This document shows, piece by piece, positions 1 to 8,713 of a stretch of 27,497 nucleotides of DNA. The notes under the pieces are model-generated. The model did no database searches. It had not been told where the DNA came from and saw nothing but the letters and a program-made list of their open reading frames with translations. A program made the translations under genes and the position numbers. The stretch is from the NCBI GenBank assembly GCA_964581505.1, contig CAZOOR010000033.1:1-27497 (forward strand), in the 5' to 3' direction. Within the stretch, counting starts at the first letter, position 1, and every line of letters begins with the position of its first letter. Source of the stretch: CAZOOR01 sp964581505. GTDB taxonomy: Bacteria; Bacteroidota; Ignavibacteria; Kapaibacteriales; UBA2268.

Positions 1-76
1 CTCGCATAATGGTATTGCAGCGGTCTTGAAAACCGCCGGGCGCAAGCCTGTGGGGGTTCGAATCCCTCGTCCTCCG
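1..76 (+). tRNA. tRNA-Ser (anticodon TGA), 5' end cut by window
   Basis: The anticodon stem GCGGT/ACCGC encloses the loop CTTGAAA, which reads anticodon TGA (Ser). A long variable arm follows (GGGC-GCAA-GCCT), as expected for a class II tRNA. The T arm contains GGTTCGAATCC and the acceptor 3' strand is GTCCTCC with discriminator G, typical of tRNA-Ser. CCA is not encoded. The 5' acceptor strand and part of the D arm lie outside the window. Confidence 0.93.
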
Positions 77-116
77 CAAAGATGATTTTACATACTTCAT
101 TTTCCATTAATTCATT

Positions 117-557
117 ATGCGATATATACCTGCAATACTACTTTTATCCTTGCTTTTCACCATTTCTTGCTCTGATATTGTCGAACCCCAAAAGACTGAT
201 GATACTATCTGCTATTATGTTTATGATGGTGATAGTTATGCTTGTATTGATAACGGGGATTCAATAAAAGTCAGACATCTCTATATTGATTGTTACGAAA
301 CACATTATGGTTGGCGTCTGACAAAACAAGCAAAGCGAAATAGTATTACTGTGGATAGTGCCATCAAACTCGGTAGGAAAGCAAAGGAATTTGTAAAAAA
401 ACTAATCGAAGGAAAACGAATTGTATTAGTAAGAGATAGAAAAGAAGATGATACAGATGTTTACGGCAGATACCTTCGGATTGTAATGTATAATGGCAAA
501 AGGCTGGATTCGCTGCTACTGGGGAAAGGATTGGCTTTCAAATACAAACCGTTTTAA
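117..557 (+). CDS. staphylococcal nuclease-like (SNase/TNase) lipoprotein
   Basis: This is a 146-aa protein with a hydrophobic leader and a lipobox (FTISC, Cys18), so it is probably a lipoprotein. The rest matches the thermonuclease fold. DGDS at 37-40 gives the calcium-site Asp. R53 in KVRH, D58 and E61 in IDCYET correspond to the Arg35/Asp40/Glu43 region of S. aureus nuclease. DVYGR with R118 corresponds to Arg87. The C-terminal GKGLA is also typical of the family. All catalytic positions appear kept, so it is likely an active Ca-dependent nuclease for DNA or RNA outside the cytoplasm. It starts 40 nt after tRNA-Ser with no clear ribosome binding site. The activity assignment rests on family motifs only. 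Confidence 0.85.
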   Translation: MRYIPAILLLSLLFTISCSDIVEPQKTDDTICYYVYDGDSYACIDNGDSIKVRHLYIDCYETHYGWRLTKQAKRNSITVDSAIKLGRKAKEFVKKLIEGKRIVLVRDRKEDDTDVYGRYLRIVMYNGKRLDSLLLGKGLAFKYKPF

Positions 558-751
558 TAAGTTTTAATATAAAAAAATATATTATTATTTCGTAATGAAT
601 AAGTATTGTTAAATTATAGTATATGGTTTTGTCTTGCCGGATATTTTCGACAATTCCTAAATCAATTTAATAATTACAATAATAATTATCATTAATTGTC
701 AAAAACAGAAATAATATTTTTTATATTTTTATTTAACGAGGTGTATATTTT

Positions 752-1543
752 ATGAAGAAATCAAGATTTACAATGATGATGCTTATTGCATCAATGGCAA
801 TGTTTTTCTTTGCCTGTTCCGATGATAACGGCACAAATCCTGGCAACGGAGATAATGCAAAGGATTACTACAAAATGGAAGTCGGTAACTGGTGGGTTTA
901 CCAAAACAAAAGTATTGATACAAATAAAAATGTTATAAAAGATAGTGAATTTATTGATACTATGAAAATTGTATCTAATCTGAACTATAAAGGAAAAAAT
1001 TCTTTCTTAATGACGGCTACCAGAGTATTAAATGGAAATAAAATAGTAGATACTACTTATTCCGCAGTAGAGGATTCTAAACTGTATTTTTATTTTGATA
1101 AACTTGGAAACGATATGTTTGCCATACCATTTAATGGCTGGCTTTTGCAAGTAGATTTCAACAAAACAAGTTGGACAGCTCTTGATACGAATATTAAGGA
1201 TAAGGAAATACAGTTGCAAGGCATAACAGGAAAACTAACTGCGAAGTTTAAAATTACAGGGAAAAAACTTAGTAAAGAAAATATTACGGTCGATGGTAAA
1301 ACAGTCGAAGCGCAAGTGTTTGAACAAACAATTAGTTTGAATGGAACAATTGATATGGATTTAAATACAAGCATACCTGTAAACTATAGTATTCCAATCA
1401 AGTATTGGTATGCAAAAAATATTGGAATGGCAAAATCCGACCAGCAAGCAAAGAAAATAACATTTTCCATTCCAAAATTCTTTACAAAAACAATACAAAT
1501 ACCCGGTTCAAATATAATGTTACTGAAATACTCTGTTAAGTAA
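752..1543 (+). CDS. putative lipoprotein of unknown function
   Basis: This 263-aa protein has a positively charged N terminus, a hydrophobic stretch and a lipobox ending FFFAC (Cys22), followed by SDDNGTNPGNGDN, a flexible acidic/Asn-rich linker common after lipidated Cys in Bacteroidota. The mature part opens with YYKMEVGNWWVYQN, a motif resembling the 'VGNxWVY' opening of many small secreted beta-rich proteins in this group. The remainder alternates polar and hydrophobic residues without catalytic motifs. GAGGTG about 9 nt before the ATG is one of the clearer Shine-Dalgarno-like sites in the window and supports the start. It appears to be monocistronic and closed by the terminator at 1571-1600. 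Function is unknown. Confidence 0.8.
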   Translation: MKKSRFTMMMLIASMAMFFFACSDDNGTNPGNGDNAKDYYKMEVGNWWVYQNKSIDTNKNVIKDSEFIDTMKIVSNLNYKGKNSFLMTATRVLNGNKIVDTTYSAVEDSKLYFYFDKLGNDMFAIPFNGWLLQVDFNKTSWTALDTNIKDKEIQLQGITGKLTAKFKITGKKLSKENITVDGKTVEAQVFEQTISLNGTIDMDLNTSIPVNYSIPIKYWYAKNIGMAKSDQQAKKITFSIPKFFTKTIQIPGSNIMLLKYSVK

Positions 1544-1570
1544 ACAAACCGGATAATATTAGATACAAAA

Positions 1571-1600
1571 AGTCGGAGTATTATGCTCCGGCTTTTTTTT
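1571..1600 (+). terminator. rho-independent terminator after the 752-1543 lipoprotein gene
   Basis: The stem is AGTCGGAG (1571-1578) paired with CTCCGGCT (1586-1593), with one T-G wobble and a 7-nt loop. A run of T follows to 1600. It lies 27 nt after the stop codon of the upstream gene. Confidence 0.88.
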
Positions 1601-1706
1601 GCAACAATGAACAAGCAAAAAACTCGTTTTCTACTATGTAATTTTATTATTAGAAAATAAAATTGTAAATTATAAATTCTGTTTATGAAAATGAGATAAT
1701 AAGAAG

Positions 1707-2408
1707 ATGATAGATATATTTTTCAAGTTGGCTCTTATAGTTGTTGTCGGTTACCTAATCGGTTCATTCCCAAGTGCAGTCGTAATTAGCAGAAAATTTT
1801 TCGGATTTGATATACGCGATAAAGGAAGCGGCAATATGGGTTCGACAAATGCTTTCCGTGTACTCGGTTGGAAATGGGGAATTACCGTACAAGTACTGGA
1901 TATATTAAAAGGTGTGTTGGCTGTCGCTCTTGCATCATACATTGGCTACGGTATAGACCTTGGGCATCATACTTGGTTTGAAGATATAACACTAATAAAA
2001 ATGCTTGGTGGAGCCGCCGCAGTATCGGGACATATTTGGTCGTTATTTGTACACTTCCGTGGAGGTAAGGGTATAAACACAGCCGCAGGGATGCTGGTTG
2101 CAATTGCACCGATTGATGTCGGAATAGCAGTAGGTATATTTATTATAGCCGTAATTTTTTCGGGATATATTTCACTCGGTTCAATTTCTGCGGCATTTGC
2201 GCTACCGTCCTCAATGTTTGTCAGGTATAATATTCTTCACGTTGATATTCAGGGCTATCAAATTATTATTTATTTTTCAATAGCACTTTCTCTATTATTA
2301 ATATATGCACATCGCTCCAATATTAGACGTCTTTTGGTAGGAGCGGAAAATAGGTTTGATAAATTACAATTAATTAAATGTAAATCACATCACAAAAAGA
2401 GCATTTGA
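1707..2408 (+). CDS. plsY: glycerol-3-phosphate acyltransferase PlsY (acyl-phosphate dependent)
   Basis: PlsY transfers an acyl group from acyl-phosphate to sn-glycerol-3-phosphate, the first acylation in phospholipid synthesis, at the inner membrane. The 233-aa protein has several hydrophobic membrane segments and the three family signatures in order: KGSGNMGSTN at residues 39-48 (usual form GSGNxGATN), HIWSLFVHFRGGKG in the middle loop, and SNIRRLLVGAENRF near the C terminus. The length is slightly above the usual 200-220 aa, with a short basic tail. The stop overlaps the start of gpsA, whose product makes the glycerol-3-phosphate that PlsY consumes, so the two form a tightly coupled operon. 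Assignment is secure. Confidence 0.96.
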   Translation: MIDIFFKLALIVVVGYLIGSFPSAVVISRKFFGFDIRDKGSGNMGSTNAFRVLGWKWGITVQVLDILKGVLAVALASYIGYGIDLGHHTWFEDITLIKMLGGAAAVSGHIWSLFVHFRGGKGINTAAGMLVAIAPIDVGIAVGIFIIAVIFSGYISLGSISAAFALPSSMFVRYNILHVDIQGYQIIIYFSIALSLLLIYAHRSNIRRLLVGAENRFDKLQLIKCKSHHKKSI

Positions 2409-3415
2409 CATCGAAGAATTTACAAATCGGAATTATCGGCGCAGGTGGCTGGGGCACTGCTCTGGCAAATGTACTCGCCGGCAAACAACATAATGTTATC
2501 ATTTGGTCTTTTGAAAATGATATCGTTGATGATATTAATAATAATCATAAGAATTCTACATATCTACCCGGCTACACGATAAATTCAAATGTAAGAGCAA
2601 CTGTTGATAGTTCTTTATTGTCTAAATCCGATGTTTTCGTTCAGGCTACTCCGACACAATATGTTCGCGAAACACTCACAAAATATAATTTCGAGTTCGG
2701 TGATAGAATTATTGCTAATGTCGCTAAGGGTATCGAGCAAAATACATTGTTACGAATTTCCGAATTACTTTACGATGCGGCAGGTATAAAACCAGAGAAT
2801 TATGTAGTTCTTTCCGGACCTTCGCACGCAGAAGAAGTTGCAAAAAATATCCCGACTACTGTTGTGGCGGCTTCTGAGGAACACGATGCCGCAAAGTATA
2901 TTCAGGAAATATTTACTACTCCACTGTTTCGCGTCTATACTAGCGAAGATATTATCGGTTGTGAACTTGGCGGCTCCTTGAAAAATATTATTGCAATTGC
3001 CGCAGGGATAATTGACGGTTTGGGACTTGGAGACAATACCAAAGCGGCACTAATCACTCGCGGTTTGGCTGAAATAACACGTCTTGGAGTTATGCTCGGC
3101 GCCAATCCGAATACGTTTTCGGGGCTTTCCGGTCTCGGTGATTTATTTGTAACTTGTAGCAGTCGCCACAGTCGAAATAGATTTGTTGGTGAGCAAATCG
3201 GTATTGGAAAGACTTTGCAAGAAATCCAAAATGAAATGAAAATGGTTGCCGAAGGTGTTTCGACAACACGCTCCGCTTATGCACTCGCTCAAAAACACGA
3301 TGTCGAATTACCAATTGTCGAGCAGGTTTATCGAATACTTTTCAAAGGAATAAAACCGGCTGATGCAATACGTGAACTTATGACCCGCCGCACAAAACGC
3401 GAATGGTGGTGGTAA
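2405..3415 (+). CDS. gpsA: NAD(P)-dependent glycerol-3-phosphate dehydrogenase GpsA
   Basis: GpsA reduces dihydroxyacetone phosphate to sn-glycerol-3-phosphate for phospholipid synthesis. The 336-aa length is typical. The N-terminal Rossmann motif is GIIGAGGWGTALA (residues 9-21). ANVAKG carries K108, LSGPSHAEEV follows at 136-145, and the catalytic lysine sits in GGSLKN (K193). LSGLGDL in the C-terminal domain is also characteristic. The only in-frame start compatible with a complete Rossmann fold is TTG at 2405-2407. It overlaps the plsY stop in TTGA, which implies translational coupling. The cytosolic enzyme supplies the neighbouring PlsY with substrate. Confidence 0.96.
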   Translation: MTSKNLQIGIIGAGGWGTALANVLAGKQHNVIIWSFENDIVDDINNNHKNSTYLPGYTINSNVRATVDSSLLSKSDVFVQATPTQYVRETLTKYNFEFGDRIIANVAKGIEQNTLLRISELLYDAAGIKPENYVVLSGPSHAEEVAKNIPTTVVAASEEHDAAKYIQEIFTTPLFRVYTSEDIIGCELGGSLKNIIAIAAGIIDGLGLGDNTKAALITRGLAEITRLGVMLGANPNTFSGLSGLGDLFVTCSSRHSRNRFVGEQIGIGKTLQEIQNEMKMVAEGVSTTRSAYALAQKHDVELPIVEQVYRILFKGIKPADAIRELMTRRTKREWWW

Positions 3416-3636
3416 GCACTTGCAGTCCTTACCTTCAACAAATCAAAGTGTTCAAATTAATTCGTATAGTTTTATCTTATAGCATTTCATATAAATTATG
3501 CTGAAAATGACTAAGGACATCATTAAGGGTGCTGTTTGAACAAATTGGTTGCCGCCGAGTAAAAAATATTTTCGTTTTTTTTGTGATGTTTTCGGGCTTA
3601 ATGTGTCTTATATATACAACAAAGGCAAAATATTTA

Positions 3637-3644
3637 TATTTTTG
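3637..3644 (+). promoter_or_regulatory. candidate -7 box (TATTTTTG) for the S41-like gene
   Basis: TATTTTTG matches the Bacteroidota -7 consensus TAnnTTTG and lies 37 nt before the chosen ATG at 3681. No convincing -33 TTTG is visible. The rest of the 265-nt gap between gpsA and this gene shows no clear terminator or ORF. Confidence 0.35.
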
Positions 3645-3680
3645 CATAATGAGAAATGAATAAATGGAGTTTTTTTGATT

Positions 3681-6434
3681 ATGAAATATAGAATTAGAAA
3701 TGTCGCATTACTCTTGATTGTTGTTACAATGTATGCGTTAATGCCTCTAAATGCGCAATTGATGCACCCGAACAATCTTGATTTTGAACAAGGTGAATTA
3801 GGAAAAATGCCTCTCAGTTGGATATTGCCTTCCTATGCAGATGCAAGGAAATATACTGCCGCAATGAATAGTACTGATGCTAAAACGGGCAAATACTGTT
3901 TGGAGCTAAGTCGCTTTGCAGAATATAAGGACAGTCTCTACGGTTCGGTTATGCAAAGTATTGATGCAAAACCGTATAGGGGCAAATCAATTAAATTCGG
4001 TGCTTGGGTAAAAACGGAAATAGATGGTCCTAAGGGTTCGACTCACCTCTGGTTGATTGAATACGTCAAGGATAACCACATCAATTATTACGATATGATG
4101 GAAGACCGCCCAATAGTAATAAATGAGTGGCAGTATTATGAAATTGAAGCGGATATTGATGAAGATGCCGAGTATATTAATTTCGGACTAATGCTAAGAG
4201 GTAACGGCAAAGCCTGGATTGACGGAGCGAAGTTCGAAATTGCTAATCTTGATGAAAAAAAATATGCTCAACCAAAAGAATTAAACTCCCGTGAAGTAGA
4301 AAATCTTTATGCCTTTGCACAGCTTTATGGATTTGCCAAGTACTACAATCCTTCCTATGAAGCATATCATTTTAATTATGATAAGTTCATACTATCGGTA
4401 ATACCTACCGTTGAACAAGCAAAAAACGATGATGAATTGATTACTCGACTTAATAGTCTTTTCAAACCTATTTGTCCGGCAATTAAAATATTTAGAAACG
4501 ATTTGCCACCCGAAGAATACTATTATGCTACCAAACCAAAGGATAGTAAATATGAAGCCGCCTATGCGTCCATACATATCGGGGCGCCTACAATACCGCA
4601 ATCACAATTAGCATATTCAAAAGTTGTTAATGTTTTCGGTTCGCTACGGACTAGTGAAGGTGCAGTTGTCCAGATAATTAATGTAGAGCAATTTGCAGGA
4701 AAAGAAGTTACTTTCTCAATTTATGCAAAAGCAAATACAATTGCACCAAACGGTAGAGCGGAAATAAGGATAGGTCCTGAAGACAGAGATGAAACAAAAA
4801 AATATATTTTGCAACATTTACGAATACTTCAAATCGAAAGTAAAAAATGGAAACGTTATTCACTTAATCTGAAAATTCCCAAAGATGCTATTGCTATTAG
4901 GATTGGTCTTGTACTCAATGGAGACGGCTATGTGCGTTTTGACAATGCTTCGTTAAAATTGAAAGGAAAGAAAAAGAATTTGGAAGACTTGCGTAATCCT
5001 GATTTTGAAAACGACCGTTCCGATAAATTAGCACATGGTTGGCGATTGATTAAAGAAGCGATGTCTGCCGGATATTCTGCAAAGATTATTACAAAGGACA
5101 AGAGAAAAGGTAAGCAAGCCCTCGAAATTATTTCGGAGAAAAAAAATCGCATTCAATTGCCTATGCCCGGCGAGATAATGCTTGGTAGGTTAAATAAAAT
5201 AATTGGTTTTTCACTCCCCTATTGTCTTTATGTTGATGATAAAGGTACATTACCACACGGCGAAACAGATATTAAAATTAATAGTCAAGTAGGTTTTGTT
5301 TCTAATGGTAAAGACAGAATATCAAGACTGGCAACGGTTATTCAAGCTTGGAATATGTTCAAACATTTCAGTTTGTTCAACCAAAATCCAGAGGCTTGGA
5401 ATAATATTTTCCCAAAAATAATACGAAAAGCGGCATTAGACAAAAATAATCATGAATTCATTAAAACACTGCGACTACTTGTCAAAGAACTTAATGACAG
5501 CTACGCGCGTGTGTGGCTGGGTGGCGAAAACTACTATGAGGGACTGCCCTTTCTAATGCGTTGGTCAGACCATAAACTTGTTGTTACACAAGTATATACA
5601 GGATATAAAGAAGTACAAACCGGTGATGTGGTAGATTCCATAAACGGTATGACAACCGACGAATATCTTGCAGAAGCGACAAAATATATTTCCGGTGCTA
5701 ATCGCAATCGAAAATACTTGCGAGCTATTGCCGAGCTTCGGGCAGGTCTCGGCATTTCGGCGGTCAATATGGCTTTTACATCACAGGACGGAATACATAA
5801 ATCATTGCTTGTACCGAGGAGCATTTATCTAAACGAACTCAACGAAGACCGACCGCCCTTTGCGGCAGAATTGAAAAAAGGTATTTACTATGTGGATTTG
5901 ACCCGTATCAATGACAAAGTCTTCTTTCAAATGCTTGACAGTCTGCGTTCTGCAAAGGGAATAATCTTTGACCTCCGCGGGACAACAATGATTTCCGAGC
6001 ATATCATAAGTTTCTTTATAAAAGAACCGATACAATCGGTTAAATGGGAAATACCCGTTTATACTAAACCGAATTTCAAACCAGAAACATACAAAACGAT
6101 ACAGGGTAAAATCAAAGCAAGAGGGTTTTTAGCAAATATCGATATTGTTTTTCTTCAAGATGAAAGAACTGTTGGCTATGCAGAAATTATTCTTTCATTA
6201 GCAAAGGAAAATTATATTGGTGATATTATCGGCAGACCGACAGCAGGTACCGCCGGCGAAATTTCTTCTTTCAGTCTCGGCGATAAATATGGTTTTGCTT
6301 GGACTACAATCAAAGCCGTGGATTCAAAAGGCAATGATATTTACGGACAAGGAATTGAGCCGACAATATCACTTGAAGAACTGGAAAAAAGCAAAATCGA
6401 ATTGTTGCAAATAGCAAAAGAATTGATTAAGTAA
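3681..6434 (+). CDS. exported S41-family (tail-specific protease-like) protein, probable pseudoprotease
   Basis: This 917-aa protein has a Sec signal peptide (MKYRIRNVALLLIVVTMYAL..LNAQ). It contains jelly-roll-like carbohydrate-binding-type segments at about 23-190, 290-430 and 440-500, a helical segment (FAQLYGFAKYYNPS) at about 210-265 with a second helical segment (VIQAWNMFKHFS) at about 550-605, a PDZ-like region (VQTGDVVDSINGM) and a C-terminal S41 fold (KGIIFDLRG; RPTAGTAGEI). The architecture matches the large S41 peptidases of Bacteroidota, but two key residues are changed. The usual DGH/HGRV histidine is Tyr608 (NDSYARV), and the nucleophile Ser expected in the R-x-x-S-x-AE motif is Gly832 (ERTVGYAE). 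It is therefore probably non-catalytic. ATG 3681 is preferred over TTG 3675 because TGGAG lies 11 nt upstream. The 3' end overlaps murE by 8 nt. Confidence 0.88.
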   Translation: MKYRIRNVALLLIVVTMYALMPLNAQLMHPNNLDFEQGELGKMPLSWILPSYADARKYTAAMNSTDAKTGKYCLELSRFAEYKDSLYGSVMQSIDAKPYRGKSIKFGAWVKTEIDGPKGSTHLWLIEYVKDNHINYYDMMEDRPIVINEWQYYEIEADIDEDAEYINFGLMLRGNGKAWIDGAKFEIANLDEKKYAQPKELNSREVENLYAFAQLYGFAKYYNPSYEAYHFNYDKFILSVIPTVEQAKNDDELITRLNSLFKPICPAIKIFRNDLPPEEYYYATKPKDSKYEAAYASIHIGAPTIPQSQLAYSKVVNVFGSLRTSEGAVVQIINVEQFAGKEVTFSIYAKANTIAPNGRAEIRIGPEDRDETKKYILQHLRILQIESKKWKRYSLNLKIPKDAIAIRIGLVLNGDGYVRFDNASLKLKGKKKNLEDLRNPDFENDRSDKLAHGWRLIKEAMSAGYSAKIITKDKRKGKQALEIISEKKNRIQLPMPGEIMLGRLNKIIGFSLPYCLYVDDKGTLPHGETDIKINSQVGFVSNGKDRISRLATVIQAWNMFKHFSLFNQNPEAWNNIFPKIIRKAALDKNNHEFIKTLRLLVKELNDSYARVWLGGENYYEGLPFLMRWSDHKLVVTQVYTGYKEVQTGDVVDSINGMTTDEYLAEATKYISGANRNRKYLRAIAELRAGLGISAVNMAFTSQDGIHKSLLVPRSIYLNELNEDRPPFAAELKKGIYYVDLTRINDKVFFQMLDSLRSAKGIIFDLRGTTMISEHIISFFIKEPIQSVKWEIPVYTKPNFKPETYKTIQGKIKARGFLANIDIVFLQDERTVGYAEIILSLAKENYIGDIIGRPTAGTAGEISSFSLGDKYGFAWTTIKAVDSKGNDIYGQGIEPTISLEELEKSKIELLQIAKELIK

Positions 6435-7923
6435 TAATTTCGTTATATTTATTTATTTCCTCGGCATCGTCAAAGTGAATTCTTTCGGTGCCGATGATTT
6501 GATATTTTTCATGCCCTTTGCCGGCTACAAGCAGAATAGAATTATCCTTTGCAAGATTAACTGCATAAGCAATTGCTTCGGAGCGATTTGTAATGCTAAT
6601 AACTTTATTGCGATATTCGGTTTCAATGCCACCATAAATCTCTTCAATAATTCTATCCGGTTCTTCGCTTCGCGGATTGTCGCTTGTAACAACCGTAAAA
6701 TCTGCAATGCGAGCGGCTAAACTACCCATAATAGGACGCTTTGTTTTATCGCGGTCGCCCCCACAACCAAATACACAAATTAAATCACCCTGATTGTTAT
6801 AACCGTTCAGAATTTCACGACAAGCGTCCAATGCTTTTTGAAGAGCATCGGGAGTATGAGCATAATCAACAAGTGCCAATGCCCCGCTGTTCAGTTTTAT
6901 TGCTTGCATTCTACCGGGGGCGCCGGTTGCAGTTAGCAATGCCTCCCGAATAATATTTTCATCAATACCTACCAGCAAGCAACAAGCCGCCGCAAGTGAG
7001 GCATTTTCAATATTAAAACTAGCGCTCAGCATTGTCTCTATTTCGATATTTCGGCGTTTATCGTCAAGAGCAACAGAAAGCGTAAACCGTGATTTGCCAA
7101 GTGCAAGTTCCTCGTTTATTATCCTTATATTGTTCGCCTCGTTTCTTCCTACGTAAATAACAGGTGCAAAACAATCCCGAGCAACATATTCAGAAAATTC
7201 ACTATTATCGAAAATAACCGCTCTTGCATCGGGACGCAACATATCGAATAATTTTTTCTTGGCTGTTGCATACTCGTACATATCTGAATGATAGTCAAGA
7301 TGGTCAGGGGTTAAATTAGTAAAAATAGCAACATCGAAATCCACACCATCAACTCTGCTCTGTGCCAAAGAATGGGATGATACTTCCATAATAACGGTAG
7401 ATACATTGCTTTCGAGCATAGTATCGAATAATCCACATAATTCAAGTGATTCAGGCGTTGTGTGTGTTGCCGGAATGAGTTCATCATTAATAACTATTCC
7501 GGTAGTACCAATAATTGCAGTACGTTCACCCGCTTTATCTAATATTGATTTCAGTAAATAAGTGGTAGTCGTTTTGCCGTTTGTGCCTGTAATACCGATT
7601 ACTTTTAACTTTTTAGTCGGTTCATTATAGAATTTATGCGACAATTCGGAGAGTGCCTTACGTGTATCGGATACAACAACAAATGTAATGTCTTCAGTAT
7701 TTCTGTCAGCAGGGATTTCTTCACAAATAATTGCTTTAGCTCCTGTTTTAATTGCGGCGGGAATGAAGTTGTGTCCATCGAAATTTTCACCACGCATCGC
7801 GACAAAAAGAAAATCCTGCTCACATTTCCTTGAATCATAGGCTATACCTTTGATTTCCATATCGGAAGCACCTAATATTTCGGGCGACTCCAAAGCATCT
7901 AATAGTAATGATAGTTTCATCAA
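6427..7923 (-). CDS. murE: UDP-MurNAc-L-Ala-D-Glu:meso-diaminopimelate ligase MurE
   Basis: MurE is the cytosolic ATP-dependent ligase that adds the third residue to the peptidoglycan stem peptide. The 498-aa length is normal. The ATP loop is GTNGKTTT (113-120). TTPES and the central-domain sequence NLTPDHLDYH (203-212) are typical of Mur ligases. The AKKK lysines at 221-225 include the one expected to be carbamylated. DNPR at 415-418 is the signature associated with meso-diaminopimelate rather than lysine specificity. The neighbouring asd at 16 kb feeds DAP synthesis. The gene stands alone here, without the usual mur/fts cluster, converges on the S41-like gene with an 8-nt overlap, and has a candidate promoter just upstream. 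Confidence 0.96.
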   Translation of the reverse strand: MMKLSLLLDALESPEILGASDMEIKGIAYDSRKCEQDFLFVAMRGENFDGHNFIPAAIKTGAKAIICEEIPADRNTEDITFVVVSDTRKALSELSHKFYNEPTKKLKVIGITGTNGKTTTTYLLKSILDKAGERTAIIGTTGIVINDELIPATHTTPESLELCGLFDTMLESNVSTVIMEVSSHSLAQSRVDGVDFDVAIFTNLTPDHLDYHSDMYEYATAKKKLFDMLRPDARAVIFDNSEFSEYVARDCFAPVIYVGRNEANNIRIINEELALGKSRFTLSVALDDKRRNIEIETMLSASFNIENASLAAACCLLVGIDENIIREALLTATGAPGRMQAIKLNSGALALVDYAHTPDALQKALDACREILNGYNNQGDLICVFGCGGDRDKTKRPIMGSLAARIADFTVVTSDNPRSEEPDRIIEEIYGGIETEYRNKVISITNRSEAIAYAVNLAKDNSILLVAGKGHEKYQIIGTERIHFDDAEEINKYNEIIT

Positions 7924-7948
7924 TAATTCAATAATTAATAATTATCTA

Positions 7949-7956
7949 CAAAAATA
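7949..7956 (-). promoter_or_regulatory. candidate -7 box (TATTTTTG) for murE
   Basis: On the minus strand the sequence reads TATTTTTG, matching TAnnTTTG, and ends 25 nt before the murE start. A 7-bp palindrome (AATAAAC-AAG-GTTTATT, 7974-7990) lies where the -33 region should be. Confidence 0.4.
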
Positions 7957-8020
7957 AGAAATAATTAGGAATCAATAAACAAGGTTTATTAATTAGATAA
8001 ATAAAAATACGTTTCTAATA

Positions 8021-8695
8021 TTAACTTTTAATTAGTCTTAGTGCTTCATATCTACTTAGCTTACTTAGTTGGTTTTGAGCGACAAAATTAATAACCCAAT
8101 CAGGATTTGTTTTACTGTATTGTCTCAAAATCCACCCGATAGCTTTATTAATAAAAAATTCATTTGAACCGACAAGCGAATTAATGATATAAGTCAATAA
8201 TTCCGTATCCAATTCATTCTTATAATTCAATTGAAATAATATTGCTGTTCTTTGTAGCCAAATGTTATTGGAATTGAGCCACTTCTCAATATACGGCTTA
8301 ATTTGCTCGGGATAAATTTTTAAATATACACCTACTAATTTTACTGCGATGAAGTCTATCGTATCCCACCAAGATTTATGTATAATCATAAATTCAAAGA
8401 GTTCAATATCCTTTTTATCAAATTGCTTTGCATATTTTTCAGTTAGTTCTTGTGCAAAATATTGATATTCTCTTTCGGATTTTAACCATAGTGATTTTAT
8501 AATTGTTGATAAATTGTTTTTGGAAGGCAGATTTGCCTTGAGCATAAACGGTCTTTGGATTTTTCTTCTGATTGGAAATTGGAGACCGAAAAAATCAAAT
8601 TTATTTCTCATATATGCTTTTTGCTTTGAAGCAATTTCGGAATTTGATTTTTTAATAAATTCGTTTGTCAAGTCTGTAAGAAAATCGTTCGTCAT
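8021..8695 (-). CDS. AlkD-family DNA alkylation repair glycosylase
   Basis: The 224-aa all-helical protein resembles AlkD, the HEAT-repeat DNA glycosylase that removes N3- and N7-alkylated purines without flipping the base. The residues that matter in Bacillus cereus AlkD (W109, D113, R148, W187) have direct counterparts shifted by one: W110 and D114 in SWWDTID, R149 in WLQRTAI, W188 in KAIGWILRQY. The C-terminal signature NKAIGWILRQYSKTNPDWV is intact in short form. It lies 18 nt after the stop of the AAA ATPase gene on the same strand, so the two are probably co-transcribed. An active cytosolic base-excision repair enzyme is likely. Confidence 0.9.
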   Translation of the reverse strand: MTNDFLTDLTNEFIKKSNSEIASKQKAYMRNKFDFFGLQFPIRRKIQRPFMLKANLPSKNNLSTIIKSLWLKSEREYQYFAQELTEKYAKQFDKKDIELFEFMIIHKSWWDTIDFIAVKLVGVYLKIYPEQIKPYIEKWLNSNNIWLQRTAILFQLNYKNELDTELLTYIINSLVGSNEFFINKAIGWILRQYSKTNPDWVINFVAQNQLSKLSRYEALRLIKS

Positions 8696-8713
8696 ATTGT
8701 TTTATCTTTTTAA

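Noticed and set aside
82..267. Short plus-strand reading frame beginning just after tRNA-Ser
   Set aside because: It overlaps the SNase-like gene in another frame and has no recognisable protein features. The SNase frame has clear motifs.
7974..7990. AATAAAC-AAG-GTTTATT palindrome as a terminator for the AlkD-like gene
   Set aside because: The stem has only one G-C pair and no T-run follows on the minus strand. It may be a weak operator for murE, but the evidence is thin.
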